64,000 nt of DNA from Protonemura montana (lineage: Eukaryota > Arthropoda > Insecta > Plecoptera > Nemouridae): assembly GCA_947568835.1 (NCBI GenBank), contig OX387602.1, positions 16,791,021 to 16,855,020 of the forward strand. The letters run 5' to 3'. The notes beneath the pieces are model-generated. The model did no database searches and was not told the origin of the DNA. It worked only from the letters and a program-made list of their open reading frames with translations. This document shows positions 14,159 through 27,000 of the stretch, one piece after another (within the stretch, counting starts at the first letter, position 1; each line of letters opens with the position of its first letter). The position numbers were made by a program, and so were the translations under genes.

Positions 14159-14824
14159 AGAGGTGGGTCGCAAGTAAAACAAGTAGAAGTGACGGAAGGG
14201 CTTGCGAGCAGTGGCCCATGCCCGCTTGGCCTGCGACACCGCACACTAGCGCCATGCGGGGGGGCTCCAGGGGTCTGACCTCCCCTGGGTAGGACTCCGA
14301 CTGTTGGCTGCTGTGCCCTCTCAGTTAAGACACCATTGTGCCACATGGGCAGCAGTGAACACTGAACGTTATACGCCTACGGTCTGCAGTGGGGGTCGGC
14401 TATTTCGGTGCTCATTTATTTTGTCGAATAATCATAATAATAATAACCGTTTGGCTGGTTATAGTGCAATTGTGATTAAATTTATAATCACTATTTACAC
14501 GTGCATGAAACGAAATTGTAGTTTGTATCGATCTAGTTTATAGAGAGATGGAATAACGATATGCAAAATTGTGTTGTCATAAAGTTATGTAGGTCATATA
14601 GCTGTATTTTAAGTTCGTATGAGTGAAAATTTTATACTTGAGAAAATTTGCATTGCATAAATTATTTTCCGCGAGATATCATTTGAACAGCATATAAATT
14701 GTTTTGTTTAAAAAGTCCAGCGAAATATGCTAAAGATTTTTTTTATTAATTTTTGACGTCGTCCACTGTTCAAATTAGTTTCAACGTGGCCACGTTTGCG
14801 GTTTGGAAAAAGAAACCGGTTGTC

Positions 14825-14837
14825 GGTGGAGGTGCCG
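14825..14837 (+). promoter_or_regulatory. Recurring 13-mer, copy 3
   Basis: Reads GGTGGAGGTGCCG, with T at position 9 as in the copy at 39622. Confidence 0.4.
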
Positions 14838-17421
14838 TGGCACCGAACCCGGCACCTCACTTTAAAGCTGTTCGACATGCAAGCGCCGCGCTTGGTAGCG
14901 ATATCAAATATTGAACTTTGTCTACACTTCTTGCCTCAACTTCCAACTCCCCAACTGCAAAGTTATGACGCCGTAAATTCAGCTCGCGTTTGTTTCAAGT
15001 AGAATATTTTGAACCGGGATCAAAGTCGCAACTGAGCGGGGGGAAGGATGTTTCGACCCCCCCACACAACGCAATCACTTTTTTCGTGCGCGACTTGGCC
15101 GGACCGGGACCGGATCGGGAACCGGGGCTCAAAGATAACGAATAGCCAGAACAGTTTAGTTGACCTCTCGTGTTTATTTATCGGTGATTTCAGTCGAATC
15201 GATGTCCCGATGGCGGCCGGCGACGCCCGCGACGCCCGTCGATGTGATGCGACGCCCGACGAGGGGTGAACTGATTTGCATTGTCCTCCTGCCTGCTGCC
15301 ACTGCGTGAATCTTGCTGGCCCGGGGCTCAAATAAACACAGAGAGAAAATACAGTCCGTTGATTACATTTTTACACAAAAAAAAAGTTAGTGCTCGTTGA
15401 GTAAATTGACTAAAATACACGGGAATTTCACAGAACTCCGAGTGAATAATTTAATTTTCAAACGCTAAACTCCCTCCATTTGTCACAGCTGTGGAAGAAA
15501 CATTTTTTTTTTTGTTGTGATAGCTCAACAGATATCGCATTTGCGTGTGCGGATGCAAAATTTATAGCTTTTGTAGCTGTTTGCCGTATTTTCGTGTTTC
15601 TGTCGTAAAACAGAATGGAATGAAACTTTAGAACTTAAACTCGATTCTTTATTTACCTAACGGTTATTTCGGTCTGTCCAAATGCGATGCACATCAGAAA
15701 GGATGCGAACAAATGATTCCTGTAACAATAGCGGGAATGGTTGACATGGAAAAGCTTCGCGACGGAAAATTCAAAGCAAACAAAACTAAATTTAGAAAAT
15801 ATCACCGATGTAACGCGAGAAAGTTTACAGCTAACAAACTAACTAACAATGGTCTCAATTTAGGTACAAATTCCATCGCTTCAAGCTTTAAAGCGCATGC
15901 GTTTGCTGCAACTTAAAATCGAGATAAACAGGGCAAGATGTGTCTTGCAGTTTTACCAGTTTTACAGAGAAAAAAAATTATATGTACCTAGTCGATGCGT
16001 TTTGCTCGCAGACACAAAGTAGTTTCCATGAGTTTATGTATAGGTACTATCTACTATGTTGGTTTTTATTATATTTATTTAAGTTGGAATAATAAGTATA
16101 ATTTGAATAATCCAATTAGTGCAAGGGTTGAATGTATTTCATTTCCGCTGGAAAGTTTGCATAATGCCATTATTTCAACAGAGATGGATGAAAACGTGAA
16201 GCCGAGGTGAGGTGTGTTCAGATTTTCTCGGCGATGCATCTGTAGACGCAAAACATTATCCACATCAAACCATACGCCTTGCATAGTAAATAGTGGTCTA
16301 CTATGGAATGCACCAGCCGACTATTTGCCCAGCCGAGCGCTGCCGAAAAAGAGTCTAGGTATACCTAGCGTACTAGATTTTCATACAAAAAAAAAACGCT
16401 TACCTATATAGGTATATTTTTACATCATATAATTTTCCTCTCAAATATATCTCAACCGAAGCCTCTCTCAGCAACACTTTGCATTAGTAGTACGAATTCT
16501 CAAGTGTCGAATCCTTTTCATCTTTTTCTGCTATTCATTCCATATTTTCCATTGGCAACCTTCTATTTATACATAACTTGTCAAAAGCATTGGGGGTGCA
16601 ATTTTATTATGCCAATTCTTGTACGAAACCAAATCTTTCAATCCGTTATCGGAACGCTGTAAAGAAAAGAAAACAACAGCATCACGTAACATTTTCAACA
16701 GTAGCCAACAGCAAGCCGTGCATGTGAGAGGAGTGCAATGGTTACCATTATTTATCTAAACCGAGGCACGGTTTGCTCCAGATTTCCTCATTTAACCGTT
16801 CGTAATTTGCATCGATTCCTACAGCTACCCCATCTTGATAAGACCGCGTCGTAGCTGCATTTATCGATCAACAAACACACTGCCTTACGTTCCACCATCC
16901 TGCGCTCAATTAACTGGCCGTAAGTTTCCCGCGGTGAGAGCTAATATGCGCACTCCAGTGTCTGGAGCTACAAACCATGTGCCGTACTAGTTCCGCTACC
17001 TCAAGCCAGCCAAGCCAAGCCAAGTACTTGCGGTGTACATACTTGCTTGTAGAATGTCTACCCATGTATACACCTAGACATCCATCCACTTCGCCGCCGG
17101 TAGATAAAACTTGCGAAAGTGCACCCATAAACGTGATCCACCAGGTGAACTTCACGCCTCGCTGCAGCCTCAGTTCGCAGTTTTCCTCCAAAATTATAGA
17201 TTTTCTTTATCTAGCTGCTGCTTATGGAGCATATAACTGGGCTGGGAACATTGCCGGAGCGCCACCACACAAAAGACGGACGGGTTTGGGTGCCAATCAG
17301 CGCCGGGGATGGATTGGCTTCACCCCTAACAGGGCTCAAGGTCTTATCCCCGGTAAGTCTATAGGAGCACCAAGTTTAGTTATTTACTTAATCCATACTT
17401 TCTGTTCGACGTAATGTTATA

Positions 17422-17598
17422 ATGTTAGTTGAAATGGCTAAGCTAGTTGGATCTAGCAGCGAGCTCGTTGGGTGGGTTGACTTTACAATCAATATGCTGC
17501 AAACAAGGGCCAACGCCGCTGAGCTCGAATCCTTGGATCTCCGTTGGAACGCAGAGATAGCGGCAGCCCATGCAGTTTCCGCTGTATATAACCTTTGA
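17422..17598 (+). CDS. Unrecognised 58-residue open frame, doubtful
   Basis: A short ATG-to-stop frame whose predicted product is rich in Ala, Leu and Glu, with an amphipathic central part and few low-complexity residues. I recognise no family. The surrounding 17.2-17.75 kb block looks different in texture from its neighbours, and a strong-looking donor (CCG followed by GTAAGT) lies just upstream at 17352. It may be a chance frame, a small peptide or the remnant of a repeat; I lean to chance. Confidence 0.12.
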   Translation: MLVEMAKLVGSSSELVGWVDFTINMLQTRANAAELESLDLRWNAEIAAAHAVSAVYNL

Positions 17599-18036
17599 GA
17601 GGATTTCTGGCAAGGAAGACGCAGGGCTTTCTTACTAGCCGGATCTGGCTCTTCCCGAACCTAATTCCTTACAGCCAGAGAAAACAAGCCCGCCATTAGT
17701 TAGTGCCAGGGCAGCCCCTCGTAGGGGGAATAATTAGCCTTTCTTACGCTATATAACGAATAGAAATGCAATCATGGAAAATTTATAGAAGATCCGATGT
17801 TCTCATTAATAATGCACTCGAATGAAAAGGTTGTTTTTATACAAAAGAAAATACCTCTACTCTTCTTTTAAGCGATTATTAGAGGTGCAGAAAGTGGTTT
17901 GATAACAAATTAAAGAAGCGACCCGTGCATGGCGATTGGAGTGATATAGCTTTTAGTCTTATTGAATAATTCTCGGGCTGGTCGTGCCGGGTTTGAGCGA
18001 GTGAATTGTGTGAAAACTACTCGGATGGCAAGGCTG

Positions 18037-18076
18037 TATATAAAAGAAGAATGAGCTGCACTTTACGAACAGTTCG
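18037..18076 (+). promoter_or_regulatory. Candidate TATA/Initiator core promoter
   Basis: A TATATAAAAG box at 18037-18046 is followed by an ACAGTTC Initiator-like element whose A lies at 18071, 32 bases after the first T of TATAAAAG. That is the normal insect TATA-to-start spacing. No downstream core element is evident, and no coding exon is recognised just downstream. It could start an alternative transcript of the receptor gene or a non-coding RNA, or be a coincidence. Confidence 0.3.
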
Positions 18077-21000
18077 AGCTTTTTCAAACTGTTGCCGAAC
18101 GGGTTGAAATCGATTCGCACACTTCGCTCTAGTCATTCATGTAAAATGGTAGAGTCGTCGTGTTTTTTTCTTCTCTCTCCATCAGCAGATTTGTTCACAC
18201 TGTATTGTTTTCGCGATACTTGATTTTAATTAATTGCCAACGATTCTGTGACTCTTTTCGGACTTTTTTTCGCCGCGTGCGCTAAACTGTTTCAACACTA
18301 GCCAATCCTTGCCATTAGTTTTATTTACAGATCCTAATCTAGCGTTTAATCAAAACGACTGGTCGCGTGGTCGGCCATTAGTCTGTCTTCCTTCCCTACA
18401 AACACTAGCGTTCCCGATCCCGAATCGCCTGCTACGAGCCGATCCATCCCGTCCTAACCGATACTTGACTTCGATCAGCTAGAGAGTCCCATGCAAATCT
18501 GCCACCTGTGATGGGCGCTACGCCGTGCCGCGTCGTCCGCGCCACGGGCAGAATGCACAGCTCTTAAATATCCGTCTGATGGAATATAAAAGTTACTTGT
18601 GTATAGACCTCATGTCAACAAGTTGCCCCTAAGTTTGAAGATTATAAACACACCTGTAACGTCGGTATCCAGACGGAAATAGACGCGCTCCCAAAACCGA
18701 AATAGTTTGCCAGGATTCGTCCAATTTTTCAAGATCGTTCCATAATAGAGTAGCCCGTGCTCTCGCATCCGCCATGGATTTATTCAAGTGCAGTCGGGGC
18801 TGCGCGGCGCGGTAGAGTTCTCTGTTAAGTACTATTCAGTGTTTATAGCCCACACTGTTCCTGTGCCTGGAGCAGAGCCGCCGAAAGGAGGATATTTACA
18901 CAATGGCGGCGAGGAATGGGTTCTAGGGGATGAAATGAAATAATCAAGGCTCAATGAGAATCACTAGGCAATAGTTTGCGTCTCTGATTGGATTTCCCTT
19001 TCGGAATGAACGTGCGGCTAAACATATTAAAACGCTTCGCTCTGTACAGTCGCACGTCCGGCGGCATTTTATATTATCCGCTACATTCGGCGCAGTTTGC
19101 CATTTGCTCTCATCTCTCCCCAGGCCCTGTGCCTGTGTGCCATGCATATGTCAAAGCGTTATCGTTATTGAAAGCTCTGGTTTGTAACATGTAAATTACC
19201 AATTTCAAAAAGTAGTTTTATCGTTTGCGGCGCCCGGATTCCCGACGTTTGGTTCAATTTGTGAAACACTGACTGCGTTGGCGCTGCTTTCGCAAATGCT
19301 AAAAACCTTTCTCCTTTCACCTTCCTTTTACCTTTTTCCAGCTTCACGCGCTTCTCTGCATATAACTTCATTAATATTTGAGACGCGCGTTTTTCATCTC
19401 TCTTTTGCCTCTGAGAGTTGTATATATAGGCGACCTCTTTTACGGAATAGGAATAGCATGGGTATACGTGAGACCCAAGTACATTGTTCCTCGTTTCTCA
19501 TGGCTTTGTAACATCAAACACAAGACGACGGAGACGACGACGGTAATATTCCTACTCTCCATTTCCACACTTCGCCAGCGTGTAATTATTATGCGTGGAG
19601 AATATGCTAGTTGGCTCCGCCGTTGCCGTACACATAAAGATCATCATGATATTCGCGTCATTCTTCTTTGAATATAAGTTCACATTGTAATTCCATTGAG
19701 CTGTACGTTTTCGGGAAGTCTTCCAACCTCTTGTTAATGCCCTTCACAGAAAGATGTGCCAGATATTTTGGCGCCAATTTGCATGTCTCCTAGATCACAG
19801 CCAAAACTTGAGAGATTGCTGTTTTATAGCTGCGAATTGGACTGCGCGCAGCAAAGGCAAGCAGGGGCTGGAAATTTGTTGGCTGTTTTTGTGTCGTCGT
19901 TGTGATCGACATAATGGATGGTGATGAGACGTCGAGAACGCCGCCGAGGCTCGAACCGTGGGCCCATATCCATCACGGGGGCGCGAAATTAATTTACGAG
20001 GCTGGCAGTTATGGCGTATGATTCCGCAGTATAGCAACGGGCATTGAGCAGAGAGCAAACACCACGCGAAATAATATCGTGGCTCTGCAGTTTTCATCCG
20101 TTTCTCTCAGTATATATGTATGTACCCCCATTCCACACGGCATATTCGCATCATATCCACAAAGCTCAAGCGATTTCATTCCGCCTTTTAATTGACATCG
20201 CAAAAATCTCTGCCGATGATAATTGCATCTGTTACAGGCCCTAAACTATTTGGTATCGCTATTTTAATGGGTGCACTTATCATTTATAGTAATCCCCCGC
20301 ATACACCGCCATCGACCGCGTGTTTAGCGTTGACTTCGACGACGTTTTATTCCGTGCAATTAAAATGCATTCGCCGTCCTTGTTTGTGTCAACTCTTCTG
20401 GTGAAGTGAAACAAATGAGCGTCTCTCTCGTCGGATTGAAGATTTTGAAATATTTTACATGGTGGTAGAAAAGAGGAATTCCACGACAAAGCAAAATACT
20501 TTGAAGATGGGAACAAATTATGCCCCCGGATAACATCTTTGTAAGTTGGTAGAGGAAGAAATAATTGTCCGTGATGGTTGAACGAGTTGACAAGGTTTAA
20601 GTGTGATTGATATAGTATCCTGCAGGACTACCTGACATTCTCTGCAAACCAGCGCCGCCAACTCTGAGCGGCGGCGGCGTCGTCGCGGTAAGAGGTTGCG
20701 AAGAAGAGGTTACGAATAATGCCTCTCTGGATCCGCGAGGTCCGCAAGTCGCTGCAACAGTTACACGAGAGTTATAATGTTACGATATCAAAATGGAATG
20801 GGAAACCTCTCAAGAATGCCCGCGGCCGACGCGCTATATATATAGTACAACGTTTCCACGACGCGACTTCTTTTTAACGTTCCGCAAAGTTTCGGGGCCG
20901 CGGAATGAGTTTGAGGAATAAAAATATGGAACTGTGGATCACTCTGCTTGAAATAATGACATAGGTCTAAATTAGTATTTGATTATAATTTATCGAAGTT

Positions 21001-24000
21001 AACTTTTCTTTTCGTTTGTATTAAATGGCATTACAAAAAGGGTGTCTAAAGATTCACGCTGGCTCTTCCCAAAAAAAAAGTGTGCTGCTATCTAACTTTA
21101 GAAAAGTTCCTAAGTGGAAACTGGAAAGTGATGCATGAAATCGACGGCGAAAAGTTTGCCAAATTCATTTACTGACGGCATAATCTTGCGCCCATCGCCC
21201 ACAGACTCCCACGGCCGTGTGATAGCTCGCGAATAAATCGATTAACGTACACAATAAGATTATGATGAGGGTTTTTCTCTCGGTGCCTCGCCATTTGATT
21301 GGGGGTAGGTACGTGCGAATGATGTTATGCCATATAGGGTGGTGGCGGCAAGGGATTTATGGCACTAGCAGGCCAGTCGCTCGGTTGCTTGGCACTGAAA
21401 CTGTGAGCGTCGCGACGCCTGCGACGCTTGAGACGCCGTGCGCTTTGCTCCCCGCAAAGCGCCGCGACAGATTGCGAAGAGCACGGCGCAGATCGCACAA
21501 GTGCATGCACGGATCTACCCTACGTCCTGGCAGAGAGCAGAGAAATAAGCCTTCAGACGTTTTGGCCCTCTGTATAGCTCGCAATTCAAGCGCGAGGAAA
21601 ATCTCACATATTTATATTCCACGCCGAATGTTCTGCTCTCTGGTTTTAAAATATTTCCCTCGTGCAAGCGACTTGACTTCTCTTTCAGCGAATAACACCG
21701 AGTTTATACAAATGGTGCGAATATCGCACATGATGGCCGCTGAACAACTTGCGTCGCCGCCAAACTAATAGACAGCAATAGTTGGCGATGGTAATTCGTA
21801 TGGCCATGCAGCGAGATGCTGTCCCGACCGGCGGACGACGGCGAGCGGGCGAGTTTCCCGTGTTTTTTCCTCGGGCAATTTGTTAATGGCGTTGGGGATC
21901 GTTTTGTTCCGAACCGACCGACGCCACCGTGGTCTGAAATAAAACAATGGCGACTCACGACGTCCGTAAAGCCATTTATACGCGGCATGCCATTTGCACA
22001 GTACGCGACGAGAAACCCCTGAACTCGCCGAACGCTTGCAGAGATATTTCACCGCATTTCTGATTTAAAAATCACTTTCGATCGCTTTGGGAGAAATTGC
22101 ATAGAAATAAATGATATAACAATAATTCTGGATTTGTATAAGACGTCGTAGAGCGTCGATTGCGACTTGCGAGGGCGAGGGCGTGGCGCGGCGTTGGCGG
22201 CGTCGACGTCGGCGGCTCATTGAGCCAAGGAGAACGCCGCTGCCGACGACGCCGCTCGCGACGCCAAAACGACGCGTATAACTTTGATAGAGTGGCCGTT
22301 AAAAGCGATGGTAAATATATTTCCATGTGGGCTGAATCATCCCCCAGGCAGGCTCCTGCCTCCGCCGCTACTGCTGCCTCCTCTGCTGCGAGAGATCAGA
22401 TTGCAAAACAAATGAATCTTGCAAGAAAGTTACCACGGTCCTAAATCATTATCGTGTGTTTATATACCGCATGGGCATGGCTCTTTCGAGATAACACAAT
22501 CAATTTGATTTTAATTTCCACTTCCTGTTTGTGTGCCAATTCGAAAAGAATCGTTTGATGGTTTCTGCAGATATCGAGACAGATGGATAAATTGGTCAAT
22601 TTTCCGTTGGCTCAGAGACCCACATATTGGTCCAGGAGTTCGGTTCGCGTTCCACGGAGCTGCCACGAGCAAAACGACAGTAATTTAGTGGCACATTTCT
22701 AGCTGCCATGTCATCGAAACTATATATGTGCTGCGAAGTAATCCAGCCGAAGAATAGACATGATATAAGAAAAGATTGCCTCTGTTTTGATCGATCAGCA
22801 AACTTGTTCAATCTGTTTAGCGGTGCTCCGTTTTACCAACCTAATTTCAGGATGGAGGACGTGCTCTCAGCGAGATTAACATTACATTCATAATGATAAT
22901 AAAATTTTAATATCCCGCTTTTTTGCTTGCTCCCTTTGGTATAAAACTTTTCAAATTATGCAACTTGTTTACGACGAGGCAACGGTCCTCGCGACTAAAT
23001 AATGTCTCCTAAAGCAAGACATTTGATGAAAATATATCCTCTCAACTGAAATGTGGCGACCCCACAATCATCACGCATAAGAACGTTTTGTCGTTCTACA
23101 AACAGCCATATATTTCAATAGCTTTATCATAAATATAGATTCCAATTTATTTTAATATCGAAGTCTTCCATCGAAGCACGTATGCGTGTGTGTGTATAGA
23201 ATTTAAAAAAACGAGCGCGCAAGAGTCGCGCGCCCAGATACGCAATCTATCCTGGCCGAACTAGGGCCGGAAAACCAGAACGCGATCAAAAAAAGTACAA
23301 GAAACTTTTTTTATTTGCCATATTGAAACTAAGTTCATAGCATTACCTCCGATAAGGACATGCAGTTTATTTTCGAAAAGAAAAAAAAAATGGGTGTTGA
23401 TTGATCTATGGTCATGAAGTAGGTAAGTAACTCGTCAGCTTCCTGTGAGACCATGTGGCTGTATTTTTTTTTGTATCATTATTTTATTTTAATCCGAATG
23501 AAGACAATTGTGTGCTCTTTCTTTCAACTCTTTGCTGTCCAACGCAACAATAGGCACTCTATTTTAATTTAATACGTGTCCCCGTGTAAACAAGTCGGTT
23601 GTTTCTTCAGTTCACTCTGGGTATCCTTCCTTCCGTTTGCATAACTTATTCGAGCTAACATTTGTGTAGGTACACAGCCTAAAGACAGAGTACACCAGAC
23701 ACCGAGAGCTAAGTCTGACCGACATACTACTAGCAATGTGACGAAGCATGTTGCGCTATAGGTGTCTTGTGGGCAGTTAAATCCCCACCTTCTTTACGTG
23801 CCTGCGAATCCTTTGTATCTTCTCACATAAAAATGTGTCATCCCGTGGATTTAACAACAAACTATATTTCTTATTGCCTTGACCCTTGGCGATAGACGTT
23901 GGCAGGTCTGCAGGCAGGTTTGCAGGCGTCTCGTTCACGGCTCCGTGATCATGCTCCTCTCATTTCCCACGAGAAAATAATTAGCTACACAAACTTTAAT

Positions 24001-27000
24001 TGGGAGTATTTCTCATACATGCAAACTATTAATAAACTTGCATCTTAATCGCGATGTATAGTTGTTGAACAAGAAAGAAGATCGTAATTAGAGACTGTTG
24101 ATTGAATTCGGAAACGTCATCTGCAACGATAATATTCATGTGAGCAGCGAATTCAGTGAGTCATGTCGACAGCTTGAAGGTCATCTTAAGCTTTATTCCA
24201 TGCTTTGGACCTGGCTCCTCCACTGGTTGCTCTTCAAGATTTCTCTCCACCGGCTATTTCGTACGTGGTAGGTTTCCACTTCATAGCAGCTTCTCTCCAC
24301 ACACTTTCATTACGGCCTCAGGCTGGGGCTAACTGTGTACTGCAATGCCAGATATAACCATCAACTACATGGCAGTAAATTGTTGTAGATTTCCCAAACT
24401 ATATACGGACTTTCCACGTGAACAAAACCATTTTCTCGTTAGCTGAGAGATGCGTACACGTATTGCTTATTAAATATTACTGGAAATTAATGGTAGACAT
24501 AACTTCTGGTTTAATGAAAACATATTCATATACATGTATTATTCACCACATCGTTTATAAATCACACGTCCTAGTACTATACCGTGTAGTTCTGTAATTG
24601 CACCAACTCCAATCAATGAATTGCGGATTATTATATGCTATGAATATATGGGACAAAATGGATTGTACAAAGAGATTACACTTGCGTGCGACAGTAACGT
24701 GATCGATATTACAAATGACGGTAGAAGTGACTGCATTTCTTCTGCAAGATCATAAATAACAAAAGTTTAATTTAATTTGGCAAGTCTGGGGAATGGAACA
24801 CGACACCAGGGTTCACATTCACCAAAAACATTTCCAACGTCTTCTGTGGACCGCTAGCTGCTCGGTCAACAGTTGCCATGCACTGTCGCCACATGTCTTA
24901 CAAGAGAAACAGCAAAACTAGTCCGTGTTATATCAACAAGAATTAACTATACCCCATGTCAAGCCAGGTCCTCGTCGAGATTCGAGACGCGATGCTCTGC
25001 CGAGCGTCCGTGTCGAGATTTGCATAGCAACCCGGCCGCTCCACGCAGCCTCTTCTTCTTCCTTGGTAACGACGCTGGCTGGGTGCGTTGCGACGCCGTC
25101 TCTTTCCTGGATAAATCAATGGTTCCCGGTGATCAGGATCTGTGAGCACCATGCAGTGTGCGTCGACGACTCTAGCAAGCTTGCTTGGAATCATTTCAAC
25201 GGATAATTGGGTGACGGGGAAACTTTCCTCTAGTTTTTCCTGTTCTATGACGTGGATATTTCCTGCATGAATGGTGTATGCATCATTATATAAGGGCTGC
25301 GCCGAGGGCTAGCTTCAAAAGTTCACAAGGATGAAGGAAGAACTCAATTGAAGTATGGAGATGAGATAGCGACCTACACATATTATACACAGTAATACGC
25401 ACAGAAACGATATCATAACAAAGGCTGTTTGTTATGAAAAGTTAAATTGGAATCTCTCTTGTAGGAGAAGGATGGTCTCGTAGGGCGCATTTGAACGTGA
25501 AATGCAATTAGCAAATATCGCAACACAATATTCTTTAATTGAGAGAGATCTTGAGTTGTAAGACAATACTTCTAAGTGTGTTCCCAGCTGCTTCGCATCG
25601 AAAGGCGTGCGTTTTTATTTGTTTCCGTCTGAATAACTGTAATATAGATTTCAAAGTTGAAAACTACTCGAGTATAAAGGAAATGTTATTTCAAAAAGAG
25701 TGGAAGATCATAGCTCCAGAGAATATAATATTACACTGCCGGTGTTTGTCCAATATATGTATAGCTTTATATTATGTGAACTACATAATAGGTGGATCTA
25801 TATTTCCTGTTATAGGATGATGGTCTCCATTTACCAGGTTATTCAACGAATACATAATACCACGATTGTGTAATTTGTCCCCTTGACCGAGTTTGAAAAA
25901 AGGGGAAAAAACTTCGATAACCGCTTATCAACTCGGAAGTTTAACTGGTCGAAAATTTCGTTGCGGCTCTATCCACGATTCTTTACATTGGCGACAGCGG
26001 TGGGTGCATTCGCCATAGCTAGAACGCAGAGAGTTTGCCTCCCGAAATCCTTTAATCTCGAAAGTATCTTAATCGAGCGCCATCATCTTGAGAGATGTGC
26101 AAAGTTGTGTGTAGAAATTGCAGCGCAGCCGAGAGCTGCCCGTCCTTTCCAACAATAATACAAAGTTTTTCGAGCTGCAAGAGTTTGTTATTTTCGAATG
26201 GAACCAAGATAAGTTCACATGAGGTCATGACAACAGGCCCTGCAAAACTACTTGAACGTGAAATAAGAAATCATGCATCTTGGCTTAAAGATTTCGCGAG
26301 CTGCTAGAGCTGCCGCGGTGCCGTTCTCAGCTCGCAGAGCTCTTTGCGGAACGGAAGCGTGTTTTTCACGGACTTTGTTGTGACATATTGCAAGCAAGCT
26401 GCAAGTAAAAGCATCCTGCGATGCTTCCGTCCGCCGAGCCCCGTCAGCTTGCGCAAGATTACTCCGTAGCACGTTAGAAACTGGAAGTACTATACACTAT
26501 ATAAGTATACCTACCTCCTTGTAAGTCGCAATGAATAATCATTAGCGAGCCCATACCTACTTCGTACGTAACTTTTAAGTGATCGTTTCCATTTCGTTTT
26601 ATTGATGTACGGTTATTAGATATCAGCAAAGTTGGCATATTATTATAGTTCCTAAACTCACTTACAGCTCTTCGCGTAATTGACTGCAAGATAGTATAAG
26701 TTGCATAATAAATTATTCTATTCCAGTGCATCTCTATTTGAACTTCAAAGTGAGTCAACGTCCCGAAATTAAATGATTTGGAAGTGCAAATAGACGTAAA
26801 AACACTAATTTAATAACTTCGATCGTCTCTATGGTCGGATTTTCCAACCGTCGTGGTAACGTATCAATATCTGTCTGTATATGCAGAAGATTCTGGCCTA
26901 ATTTGGAAAGAAGCCAGGGCTACCATATTGAAGCTGGAATAAATTCGTCCGACTGGGGTTTTGTTTAGCGCGAGCCACCCCCTTTAAAGGGCCAGCCGTA

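Larger units (their letters stand above)
5553..18036. other. Non-coding, probably intronic or regulatory DNA
   Basis: I see no credible coding region. Features include an imperfect GTCGGC-type triplet array at about 6333-6396, a TA dinucleotide run at 9304-9321, 13-mer copies at 10055 and 14825, and a G24 tract at 14135-14158. A 58-codon open frame at 17422-17598 is listed separately. Open frames reported by length alone overlap on both strands and have random composition. Confidence 0.5.

Noticed and set aside
21262-21768. A 168-codon + strand open frame
   Set aside because: Arg-rich, random composition, opposed by frames on the other strand, and no recognisable family.
23416-23430. TAG followed by GTAAGT, as a ratchet site
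   Set aside because: No pyrimidine tract or branch motif precedes it.
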